A stretch of DNA of 9,355 bases, taken from NCBI GenBank assembly GCA_003022985.1, contig PXTV01000070.1:1-9355 (forward strand), written 5' to 3'. This document shows positions 1-6,600 of the stretch, one piece after another (positions within the stretch are counted from its first letter, which is position 1; every line of letters begins with the position of its first letter). Made by a program: the position numbers and the translations under genes. The stretch comes from Bacteroidetes bacterium SW_11_45_7 (GTDB lineage: Bacteria > Bacteroidota > Bacteroidia > Chitinophagales > SW-11-45-7). The notes under the pieces were generated by a model. That model saw nothing but the letters and a program-made list of their open reading frames with translations, was not told the origin of the DNA and did no database searches.

Positions 1-1
1 G

Positions 2-610
2 GGCGTTAAACAAGCCGGTTTTCTGGTGCTCTACAAAACCACTATGCCAAGTGTGTTAATTGAAAGCGGTTTTCTTACAAATGATCACGATGAACAATAC
101 TTGATCTCCGAAAAAGGGCAAACCTACACAGCTTCTGCCATTTACAGGGCGTTTAGAGATTATAAAGAGGAAATGGACAAAAAAGTGTTAGCCGGTAATG
201 CTGAAGACAATCAGTCCTCAACATCTCAAGAAAGAAAGAATCGAGCTACTGCTTCCACTGAAACCAACGTTACTCATTCATCACCTGCTAAGAAAGACTC
301 CAAGAAGAAGAAAGATGAAAAAGCAAGTAATAACGGCATCAAATTCAGTGTACAGGTGATGGCTTCAAAGGAAAAATTGGATAAAGACAGTAAAAAATTC
401 AAAAAAATCAACAATTTGTGGATCGATGAAACGGAAAACGGTACCTTTAAATATTTAGCCGGCAATCACAAAAATTATAACAAAGCCATTGATCATCAGG
501 AGAAAATACGTAAAAAGGGCTTTAAGGAGGCATGGGTTGTATCCTACCAAAACGGGAAGCGAATACCTATTAAAAAAGCTGTGGCAAGATTAAAAGAACA
601 AAATGAATAA
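2..610 (+). CDS. N-acetylmuramoyl-L-alanine amidase, C-terminal part with SPOR-like tail (5' truncated by window edge)
   Basis: Periplasmic zinc amidase that cleaves the amide bond between muramic acid and the stem peptide of peptidoglycan. The frame is open to the left edge, so the N-terminal part with most zinc ligands is missing. The visible start (G-V-K-Q-A-G-F, then T-T-M-P-S-V-L-I-E-S-G-F-L-T-N) is the hallmark end of the Amidase_3 fold; the Glu codon at 62-64 corresponds to the family's catalytic glutamate. A polar, Lys/Ser-rich linker follows (about 185-330). The last ~90 residues (331-600, from IKFSVQVMAS to AVARLKEQ) resemble a SPOR-like domain, which in such proteins usually binds denuded glycan; that assignment is by resemblance. 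The stop is at 608-610. A GTG at 26 lies inside the conserved domain and is not the true start. The next gene is an MCE protein 195 bp downstream, a neighbourhood I recall from Bacteroidota. Family call firm; exact paralogue unknown. Confidence 0.9.
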   Translation, partial: GVKQAGFLVLYKTTMPSVLIESGFLTNDHDEQYLISEKGQTYTASAIYRAFRDYKEEMDKKVLAGNAEDNQSSTSQERKNRATASTETNVTHSSPAKKDSKKKKDEKASNNGIKFSVQVMASKEKLDKDSKKFKKINNLWIDETENGTFKYLAGNHKNYNKAIDHQEKIRKKGFKEAWVVSYQNGKRIPIKKAVARLKEQNE

Positions 611-805
611 TCATGAGCTAATTTTAGATATTAATTTTAGTCGCTACTCACCTTTTACCAACTCCCTCCCTATAAGCCATGTTCGCAATGAAGAAAATTC
701 GTCCGCACACAGGAGATAACTTTTACAGATATTCCGGGAATAACCAGACCCCTTCGTACTTGTCAGCCACTTTTTATTCTTTTGCTATGAACAAATTACC
801 CAACA
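611..805. other. Intergenic spacer between amidase and mlaD, with a 46-codon ORF of doubtful reality
   Basis: I see no convincing promoter or terminator here. An ATG-initiated frame of 46 codons runs from 679 to a TAA at 817-819 and overlaps the proposed TTG start of mlaD by 14 nt. Its predicted peptide (starting MFAMKKIRPHTGDNFY) has no motif I recognise. It could be a chance ORF or a leader whose translation feeds ribosomes to the mlaD start. A box TTCTTTTG at 777-784 is one base off the Bacteroidota -7 consensus TAnnTTTG, but no well-placed -33 TTG accompanies it. Confidence 0.3.
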
Positions 806-1795
806 TTGAAAGTCTCTAACGAAACCAAAGTAGGTGCATTAGCAGCTATCATCATTGTCATCCTGATCCTGGGCTACAACTTTATTAAAGGCAACCAGCT
901 TCTTTCCGATAAGACAAGTATTGTAGCGGTTTACAACCGCGTTAACGGGCTTACCAAGTCAGACCCCGTTTTGGTTAACGGTTTCAAAGTTGGCAAGGTA
1001 AGAGACCTCCATCTTTCCAAAAGCCAACCTGGTAAAGTGATGGTTAAGTTACAAATCCAAAAGGATGTCAAGATCCCTAAAAATAGTGTAGCTACCATTG
1101 TGAACTCCGACTTGCTCGGGGAGAAAGCTGTTGAGCTAAAATTGGGAGAAGCAAAAGACCTGATAGCTGATGGGGACACAATAGAAGCCAAAGTACAACC
1201 AGGCCTTACAGCCCAAATCACCAAACAACTCTATCCGATACGGGATAAGCTCGAACGGGTTTTTTCTTCAGTGGATTCGGTCATTCGCGTCATCCAATTT
1301 TTCCTAAACAAGGAAACCAAAAGAAACGTGGACCAGAGCCTGAAAAATATTCAAACTACGCTGGCCTCTTACAACAGAGCTGCCAACACGCTTGACCAGC
1401 TCGTCCAAAGAAACTCCAACAGAATCGACAGCATATTGGGTAACCTTAATGCTATTTCGGGCAACATTGAGGAAAATAACAAGAAGATCGACAATATCAT
1501 AAACAATTTTTCGGATTTCTCGGACACGCTTTCCAATTCCAACCTCAGCCAAACATTGGCCACAACTGAAAATACCCTGAATTCGCTGAATAACACCCTT
1601 GGCCAGGTGAATGAAGGTAAGGGGTCGTTAGGGAAACTATTAAAGAACCCTGGTCTTTATAACAATCTGGATAGTACAACCAAGAACCTGAACCGTCTGA
1701 TTCTGGACATTGAACGAAATCCCAACCGGTATATCAACCTATCTGTCATCAATCTCGCAGGCGGCAAGAAAAATCAAAACAAGGGCAATAAATAG
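806..1795 (+). CDS. mlaD: MlaD/MCE family lipid-transport substrate-binding protein
   Basis: Inner-membrane-anchored MCE protein, the periplasmic lipid-binding part of an Mla-type ABC transporter that moves phospholipids between the two membranes. Residues about 9-28 form one hydrophobic anchor (ALAAIIIVILILGYNF). Residues ~36-115 are the MCE domain, with the family-typical V-N-G-F-K-V-G-K-V and S-D-L-L-G-E-K-A-V-E-L segments. The remaining ~200 residues are Asn/Leu-rich and helical, fitting the long helical tail of MCE proteins, and include G-K-G-S-L-G-K-L-L near 271-280. Length 329 is usual for Bacteroidota members. The start is TTG: an in-frame stop at 788-790 leaves no ATG or GTG, and M-K-V-S-N-E-T-K-V-G matches how such proteins begin. 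A base error joining the ATG at 787 is the alternative. No permease or ATPase partner is in the window. The symbol is given at family level. Confidence 0.88.
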   Translation: MKVSNETKVGALAAIIIVILILGYNFIKGNQLLSDKTSIVAVYNRVNGLTKSDPVLVNGFKVGKVRDLHLSKSQPGKVMVKLQIQKDVKIPKNSVATIVNSDLLGEKAVELKLGEAKDLIADGDTIEAKVQPGLTAQITKQLYPIRDKLERVFSSVDSVIRVIQFFLNKETKRNVDQSLKNIQTTLASYNRAANTLDQLVQRNSNRIDSILGNLNAISGNIEENNKKIDNIINNFSDFSDTLSNSNLSQTLATTENTLNSLNNTLGQVNEGKGSLGKLLKNPGLYNNLDSTTKNLNRLILDIERNPNRYINLSVINLAGGKKNQNKGNK

Positions 1796-1878
1796 CCTGA
1801 ATTGTGTCGAACGGATGCAATGTGCCTTTGTGGCATACACTACTGGCTGATCGTTCAACGTTTCAGTTGTTTCTGACG

Positions 1879-1912
1879 TCTTGATCTCATGAATTGATTC
1901 TTGAGATCAAGA
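1879..1912. other. Perfect 11-bp stem-loop downstream of mlaD
   Basis: An 11-base arm at 1879-1889 (TCTTGATCTCA) is exactly complementary to 1902-1912 (TGAGATCAAGA) across a 12-nt loop. It sits 84 nt after the mlaD stop and directly abuts the palindromic element. No T-run follows on either strand, so it is not a classical intrinsic terminator. It could stabilise the mRNA 3' end or be the edge of a larger mobile palindromic unit. Confidence 0.45.
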
Positions 1913-2149
1913 AACGTTATACAATAACACGGGTAGAGGTTCCTGCCAACAATGTGGCTAAAGCCACTGTTATATAGGCTTTTGAACCCGTCAGCTAAAG
2001 CTGACGGCAATTGATAATGCCCGGATTTTTTAATATTCATTGCCGTTGGCTTCCAGCCAACGGATAACAATCAATTAACGATAGCGGCTTTAGCCGCAAT
2101 TTTGTACCTACAACCATTGGAACCCGTAGCCGTGTTATTCTAAAACGTT
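1913..2149. repeat. Nested-palindrome element with terminal inverted repeats (MITE/BIME-like), complete copy
   Basis: Imperfect 31-bp terminal inverted repeats lie at 1913-1943 and 2119-2149 (26 of 31 positions match by hand). Between them are four short hairpins: 1954-1967 (GTGGCT/AGCCAC), 1988-2007 (CCGTCAGCT/AGCTGACGG), 2043-2063 (CCGTTGGCT/AGCCAACGG) and 2084-2097 (GCGGCT/AGCCGC). All four have a GCT-(2-3 nt)-AGC tip. The outer hairpins and outer repeats are arranged symmetrically, so the whole unit is palindromic. The 9-mer AAACGTTAT occurs at both ends (1912-1920 and 2143-2151). A second, truncated copy lies at about 4298-4444 on the opposite strand. There is no coding capacity: a 71-codon minus-strand ORF across it (1855-2070) is made of the repeat itself. 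Such units are usually moved in trans by a transposase (for REPs, a Y1 RAYT); none is in the window. The element reaches to 33 bp before the ostA-like start, so it may affect that gene's expression. Confidence 0.75.
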
Positions 2150-2181
2150 ATTACAGCAGCGGAGTAGCCAACTTCCCCTTC

Positions 2182-3699
2182 ATGAAAAAACTGCTCATCC
2201 ATATACTGGTTGTTTTTATATTCAGCAGTTGTTTCTCTTCTGCGTTTGCCCAGAAAAAGCAAATCCGCATAGAACATGCAGACCGCCTAACCTACATTAA
2301 GGAGCAAGACGGGGAGGTGCGCAAGCTTGTAGGCAATGTTGAACTGCGCCAGAAAGACCTCACCATGTTCTGCGACAGCGCTTTATTTTATGCTGGTAAT
2401 AACAGCGTTGATGCTTTTGGCAACGTTCATATTGTCCAGGGCGACTCGCTCGATGTCTATTCCGACTCGCTGAAGTATAATGGGAATACCAAACAGGCAG
2501 TATTTTACAGGAACGTGGAGCTCTATCACACTCAGCTTACTCTTACCACTGATCTGCTGGAATACGATGTAGGCACCGAAACTGCCCATTACTTTAATGA
2601 AGGAAAAGTAGTCAATGGGCAAACCAAATTGACGAGCAAGCGCGGTCATTATTACGCTGCCAATAAAATGGCGTATTTCAAAGACAGCGTACGGCTCGAT
2701 GCACCTGAGTACCAGTTAGAGGCTGACACCCTTGGTTTTAATGCCAAGAACAGAATCGCTTATTTCTATGGCCCCACCCATATTGTTCTCGAGGATGGAA
2801 CAGTTGATTGCGTGTCAGGCCACTACAACACAAAAGAGAAGGAGGGATGGTTTGGCCAGAACACAGTGCTCGATCAGCCACCACAAAAACTCCATTGCGA
2901 CAGTATGTACCTCGATCAGGATAGCGGTTATGCGCGCATGTACAAACCGTTCCGCTGGGTAGATACCACAAAAAACACCATATTAAGCGGCAAAAAAGGG
3001 CGTTTTTACCGGGAAAACAATTATATGCTCGCCTATGACAGCTTACTTCTCACTAAAATTATGGACAAAGATTCCCTGCATATGACAGCCGACACATTTC
3101 GGTCCTACAACGATACCATGACCGGCACACGCCAGTTCTTTGCCTATCATGACGTCAGTTTTCACAAAAGCAATATCCAGGGAAAATGCGACTCCCTCTA
3201 TTACGATTATAGTGATTCCACCTTCCGCATGTATCGCAATCCGATCCTTTGGAATGAGAAGAATCAAATGACCGGTGACACAATAACGGTAAGCTTAGTT
3301 AATGATCAGCTCGACTCCCTCCGTTTGCTTAAAAATGCTATGGTAATTAGCCGCGAAGACTACGAAGTATTTAACCAGGTGAAGGGACGAAACATCTACG
3401 GAGCATTCAAAGGTGATCAATTGGGCAACATGTACGTGAGCAACAACAGCAAAAGCATTTACTTTGGCCGGGATGATGAGGATGCCTATATTGGCGTCAA
3501 TGAAGCCACTTGTACCAACATGCTCATCCTTTTCAAAGAGAACAAAGTTGACAGGATCAAATTTATGGAGAAGCCGGAAGCCACATTCACACCTATACAA
3601 AAAACAAACCCCCGTAGCCATCGCATCGAGAATTTTCAATGGTTCCACGAAAGGCGGCCAACGTCCAAAATGGACTTGTTCAATAAGGATAATAAATAA
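2182..3699 (+). CDS. OstA-like protein (LptA/OstA family), probable LPS-transport periplasmic protein
   Basis: Exported protein related to LptA/OstA, the beta-jellyroll proteins that carry lipopolysaccharide across the periplasm. A signal peptide is clear: K-K, hydrophobic LLIHILVVFIF, then A-F-A before Q24, a good signal peptidase I site. Mature residues ~25-180 show the OstA-type N-terminal domain (I-R-I-E-H-A-D-R-L, then V-G-N-V-E-L-R-Q and C-D-S-A-L-F-Y). Repeats of the type (C)DSLxYxxxxxxAxFY recur along the chain (e.g. D-S-L-K-Y-N-G, C-D-S-M-Y-L-D, C-D-S-L-Y-Y-D), as expected for stacked beta strands. At 505 aa it is much longer than E. coli LptA (~185 aa) but normal for the Bacteroidota 'OstA-like' family, whose ends also carry an F-x-W...R-P segment (here F-Q-W-F-H-E-R-R-P). 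The palindromic element lies just upstream; a DUF2784 gene starts 70 bp downstream. A direct role in LPS transport is inferred from family. Confidence 0.85.
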   Translation: MKKLLIHILVVFIFSSCFSSAFAQKKQIRIEHADRLTYIKEQDGEVRKLVGNVELRQKDLTMFCDSALFYAGNNSVDAFGNVHIVQGDSLDVYSDSLKYNGNTKQAVFYRNVELYHTQLTLTTDLLEYDVGTETAHYFNEGKVVNGQTKLTSKRGHYYAANKMAYFKDSVRLDAPEYQLEADTLGFNAKNRIAYFYGPTHIVLEDGTVDCVSGHYNTKEKEGWFGQNTVLDQPPQKLHCDSMYLDQDSGYARMYKPFRWVDTTKNTILSGKKGRFYRENNYMLAYDSLLLTKIMDKDSLHMTADTFRSYNDTMTGTRQFFAYHDVSFHKSNIQGKCDSLYYDYSDSTFRMYRNPILWNEKNQMTGDTITVSLVNDQLDSLRLLKNAMVISREDYEVFNQVKGRNIYGAFKGDQLGNMYVSNNSKSIYFGRDDEDAYIGVNEATCTNMLILFKENKVDRIKFMEKPEATFTPIQKTNPRSHRIENFQWFHERRPTSKMDLFNKDNK

Positions 3700-3769
3700 C
3701 TCGTTCAGAAACATTGAATAATTTCCTAACTAACCAGCTCCGTCCGGATCTTGTGTTAAAATTGAACAC

Positions 3770-4150
3770 GTGGAAGTTTTGCTTCAATTTTTCAACATCT
3801 TTTTCTTCATATTTCACACAGCGCTCACCCTGTTCAATCTGCTGGGCTGGATATGGCGATCAACGCGCTTTCTAAACCTCATAAGTATCCTGCTCACCTT
3901 CAGCTCGTGGTTCATTTTGGGAATTTGGTATGGATGGGGATATTGCCCGTGCACGGACTGGCACTGGGAGGTTCGGCAGGAGCTTGGTTACAAGATCCAA
4001 ACGCACTCTTATATCAAATTCCTGTTTTCAACAATTACCGGTTTAGAGATACCGGCTTTTATTATTGAGATGATTACGGTAACAGGGTTAGTAATGGCCT
4101 TTTTGCTGTCCTCTTTCACAAATTACAGGGACATGAAAAAGGAGGTTTGA
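3770..4150 (+). CDS. DUF2784 family small membrane protein
   Basis: A 126-residue inner-membrane protein of unknown function. Hydrophobic segments at about residues 6-26 (FFNIFFFIFHTALTLFNLLG), 34-55 and 97-116 suggest three membrane spans. The family signature is the Y-C-P-C-T-D-W-H-W motif at residues 58-66, with F-N-L-L-G-W-I-W before it and Y-I-K-F-L...T-G-L-E-I after it. I recall the DUF2784 motif more often as YCPLTDW; here the fourth position is Cys, giving a C-P-C pair. There is no ATG start in frame after the stop at 3731-3733. GTG at 3770 gives the N-terminus most like relatives, and GTG at 3752 would add six residues. It follows the ostA-like gene by 70 bp on the same strand and could be co-transcribed, but no functional link is known to me. 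The family call is good; function should stay 'unknown'. Confidence 0.8.
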   Translation: MEVLLQFFNIFFFIFHTALTLFNLLGWIWRSTRFLNLISILLTFSSWFILGIWYGWGYCPCTDWHWEVRQELGYKIQTHSYIKFLFSTITGLEIPAFIIEMITVTGLVMAFLLSSFTNYRDMKKEV

Positions 4151-4297
4151 TCCTCATCAGAAAAAAGCTAAACGTAAATCGCTAATTTGCTAAAAAACAA
4201 TATTTCCCATCAAAATGGGTTTGTGGGATAAAAAGAATAAAACTCAAACGATGCATCTTATGCCAACCTTAATAGCCAACTTTGCCAACTTGCAGTT
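4151..4297. other. AT-rich spacer, no gene seen
   Basis: No coding frame is supportable here. A small hairpin CCCAT-CAAA-ATGGG lies at 4206-4219, followed by TTTGTGGG, too weak to call a terminator. GCCAAC occurs three times close together (4262-4267, 4275-4280, 4284-4289), possibly by chance. With the repeat at 4298-4444 and the 67 nt after it, this makes up the 361-nt gap before the first acylase. I found no convincing -33/-7 promoter for the acylases. Confidence 0.5.
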
Positions 4298-4444
4298 CGT
4301 CTTATAGAATGACACGGCTACTGGTTCCAATGGTTGTGGGTACAACAATGCGGCTAAAGCCGCTATGATGAATTGATTGGTACCCGTTGGCTGAAGCCAA
4401 CGGCAAAATCCGGGCATTACCAATTGCCGTCAGCTTTAGCTGAC
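4298..4444. repeat. Truncated, inverted second copy of the nested-palindrome element
   Basis: This stretch matches the reverse complement of about 1988-2149 with roughly 11 mismatches over ~135 aligned bases, one 1-nt gap and one ~12-nt gap (hand alignment). It keeps three hairpins in mirrored order: 4350-4363 (GCGGCT/AGCCGC), 4384-4403 (CCGTTGGCT/AGCCAACGG) and 4429-4444 (GTCAGCT/AGCTGAC). The end near 4298-4328 corresponds to the right terminal repeat of the first copy. The match stops at 4444 in the third hairpin, so the fourth hairpin and the other terminal repeat are missing. It lies 67 bp before the first acylase start. Confidence 0.75.
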
Positions 4445-4511
4445 TATGGTCTTATTTTCATGAAAAGCCGATTTTCAAATTCATAGTCAAAATCTTGCTC
4501 AGACTATCCTC

Positions 4512-6590
4512 ATGAAATGTTTTTTACAAGGTGCCATCTTCACTCTCTTCCTGCTCGCCTTCATGCCTGCCTTTGCAAGCGATTTCCCGGATTACCAGCG
4601 CCCCATCAACCCCAAAGATGTCACCATTATCCGGGATAAATGGGGGACGCCCCACATTTACGGCCAAACAGATGCCGATGCGGCATACGGACTCGCTTAT
4701 TCCCTTTGCGAAAGTCAATTCAAAGGGCTGCAGCTAACACTCATCGCAGGGTTAGGTCATATGGGCCTGGTTGAAGGAAAAGATGGCGCCAAAGCTGACT
4801 TTTTTCAGCACGCCATCGGGACGGACAGTATTGTCAATGCCAGGTATGACAAGGCCTTCTCGGAGGGCTTCAAGCACTATCTCAAAGCTTATACACAAGG
4901 CATCAATGACTATGCCGCCAATCATCCCGACAACATTGTGTTGGAACGCATCTATCCTGTCGGGCCAAAGGATATTGTCAAAGCACACTTTATTTCACTG
5001 GCTTTTGTCACAGGGGCTCAGGACCCCATTCAGGATATTCTTGAGGGCTCTTACGAGGAAAAGGACAAAAATGGTGTCGGCTCAAATGCCTTTGCATTCA
5101 ATACACACAGAACAGTTGACAGCTCCACTTACCTTTGCATCGACCCTCATTTGCCGCTGAAGGGAGACTTAACTGTCACGGAAGCCCACATGGTGAGCGA
5201 TGGGGCGCATACCTGGAACGGCCTCGATCTCGTGGATGTCTACCAGCTCGAGATGCATCCGGATAAGGATTTGCGTTACAAGTTCGATGGGGAGTGGCTC
5301 AGGTTGGATGAACGCCCTGTTAAGCTAAAAGTGAATCTATGGTGGTTCATCAACATCCCGGTCAAGCGAACCACGTACTGGAGCAAATACGGGCCTACCT
5401 TCCAATCCGATGACGGTGAGTTCTATGCCCTTCGTTATGGAGCTAATCAAACCATCAATTACGCGGAGCAGTGGTACCGCATGGGGAAAGCCAAAAATCT
5501 GGAAGAATTCAAGGATGCCATGAGTATGCGAGCTGTGCCGCGCTTTAACACCGTTTATGCCGATGACAAGGACAATACCTTCCTCATCGGGTACGGCTCC
5601 ATTCCCGATCGCGACACGTCCTACGACTGGACAGGCGTTGTGCCGGGCGATACATCCGCAACGCTCTGGCAGGAATTGCACACGTTAGATCAGATGCCGC
5701 AGAAGAAAAACCCCGACTGTGGCTACTTGTACAACATGAACAACACGCCCTACAATTTAACCTGTGACGAAGAAGCCATGTACTGCCCGTCTCAACACGA
5801 GACGATGGGGTATCGGCTCAAGAACAACAACCGGAGCAGGCGGTTTGAAGAGCTAATGAATAATTGTGGCGAGTATGTTAGCTTTAGCGACATGAAGCGC
5901 TTCAAATATGACCGTTCCTATCCACAACAAAGTGTATTTCTCGAATCAGTTGAGCCGCTTTTACAGGTAGATACTTCGGACTATCCTGAAGTCAGCACAC
6001 TCCTCCATGCCATGCAGAACTGGGATAGACGGGCTACATTGGAAAGTGTGCCGGCCACTTATTTCCTGCTCACCTTTAACTACATCTTCGACAAGAAGGG
6101 CTACGATGACCATGCCTTCTTTACGGGCATCGATGTGTCGCAGGAGCTTTTTATCGATGCTGTCACCTATGCAAAGGAATTTCTGCAAAAGCACTACAAC
6201 ACAACTAATGTGCCTTTAAAAAAAGTGCAGCGGCTGATCAGAGGCGATAAGAACAAGCCGATGCCCGGTTTTCCCGATGCGTTAGCAGCCGCTTACTCAA
6301 AGCCGCACAAAAACGGGCAATACAAAACATTTATTAGCAGCGGCTATACCATGTTCGTAGAATACACGAATGATGGCGCTTCGCGCATAGAAACGGTCTT
6401 GCCCTTCGGGACTTCAGACGATCCCGATAGCCCGCACTTTAGTGATCAAATGGACTTGTTCGTGAACCAGCAAACAAAAACCATGTCGCTGGATTTAGAT
6501 TCCGTCCTGCACAATGCGGAACGGCTTTATCATCCCTATACGAACCAAAAGGTGACCAAAAAGCAATTCCAAACCCTAAAAAATCAGTAA
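4512..6590 (+). CDS. Penicillin acylase family protein (S45, Ntn hydrolase) with a ~25-residue internal deletion
   Basis: Secreted or periplasmic hydrolase of the penicillin amidase family, which matures by self-cleavage and cuts amide bonds of acylated substrates; the substrate cannot be read from sequence. A signal peptide spans residues 1-22 (FTLFLLAFMPAFA before S-D). The A-chain motif A-A-Y-G-L-A lies at 58-62. The nucleophile Ser191 begins the B-chain in G-V-G-S-N-A-F-A-F. The likely oxyanion Asn is N410 in N-M-N-N-T-P, and N-R-S-R-R-F (440-445) carries the conserved Arg. Against its neighbour, about 25 residues are missing at position 230: after H-M-V-S-D the chain goes straight to G-A-H-T-W-N, skipping the G-G-T-F-P-G...G-S-N-P-N-L-A-W part. 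Two further departures are C-E-S-Q-F (66-70) where the neighbour has A-E-D-D-F. Without the loss it would be ~717 aa. Activity is doubtful. Stop is 10 bp before the next acylase, suggesting an operon. Confidence 0.85.
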   Translation: MKCFLQGAIFTLFLLAFMPAFASDFPDYQRPINPKDVTIIRDKWGTPHIYGQTDADAAYGLAYSLCESQFKGLQLTLIAGLGHMGLVEGKDGAKADFFQHAIGTDSIVNARYDKAFSEGFKHYLKAYTQGINDYAANHPDNIVLERIYPVGPKDIVKAHFISLAFVTGAQDPIQDILEGSYEEKDKNGVGSNAFAFNTHRTVDSSTYLCIDPHLPLKGDLTVTEAHMVSDGAHTWNGLDLVDVYQLEMHPDKDLRYKFDGEWLRLDERPVKLKVNLWWFINIPVKRTTYWSKYGPTFQSDDGEFYALRYGANQTINYAEQWYRMGKAKNLEEFKDAMSMRAVPRFNTVYADDKDNTFLIGYGSIPDRDTSYDWTGVVPGDTSATLWQELHTLDQMPQKKNPDCGYLYNMNNTPYNLTCDEEAMYCPSQHETMGYRLKNNNRSRRFEELMNNCGEYVSFSDMKRFKYDRSYPQQSVFLESVEPLLQVDTSDYPEVSTLLHAMQNWDRRATLESVPATYFLLTFNYIFDKKGYDDHAFFTGIDVSQELFIDAVTYAKEFLQKHYNTTNVPLKKVQRLIRGDKNKPMPGFPDALAAAYSKPHKNGQYKTFISSGYTMFVEYTNDGASRIETVLPFGTSDDPDSPHFSDQMDLFVNQQTKTMSLDLDSVLHNAERLYHPYTNQKVTKKQFQTLKNQ

Positions 6591-6600
6591 CCGATCATCT

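Noticed and set aside
777..784. Possible -7 promoter box TTCTTTTG before mlaD
   Set aside because: One mismatch to TAnnTTTG and no well-spaced -33 TTG; such near matches are frequent in this base composition.
1879..1912. Stem-loop as an intrinsic terminator of mlaD
   Set aside because: The stem is perfect but no T-run follows on either strand, so it is listed as a plain stem-loop.
1855..2070. 71-codon minus-strand ORF between mlaD and the ostA-like gene
   Set aside because: It is composed almost wholly of the palindromic element's sequence and has no domain; translated repeats like this are commonly mis-annotated as small proteins.
2182..2256. Lipoprotein signal in the OstA-like protein (F-S-S-C17)
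   Set aside because: The residues before Cys17 fit a lipobox poorly, and a good signal peptidase I site A-F-A before Q24 follows.
1913..4444. CRISPR array or composite transposon
   Set aside because: Only two repeat copies, inverted and not regularly spaced, with no cas gene or transposase between or beside them.
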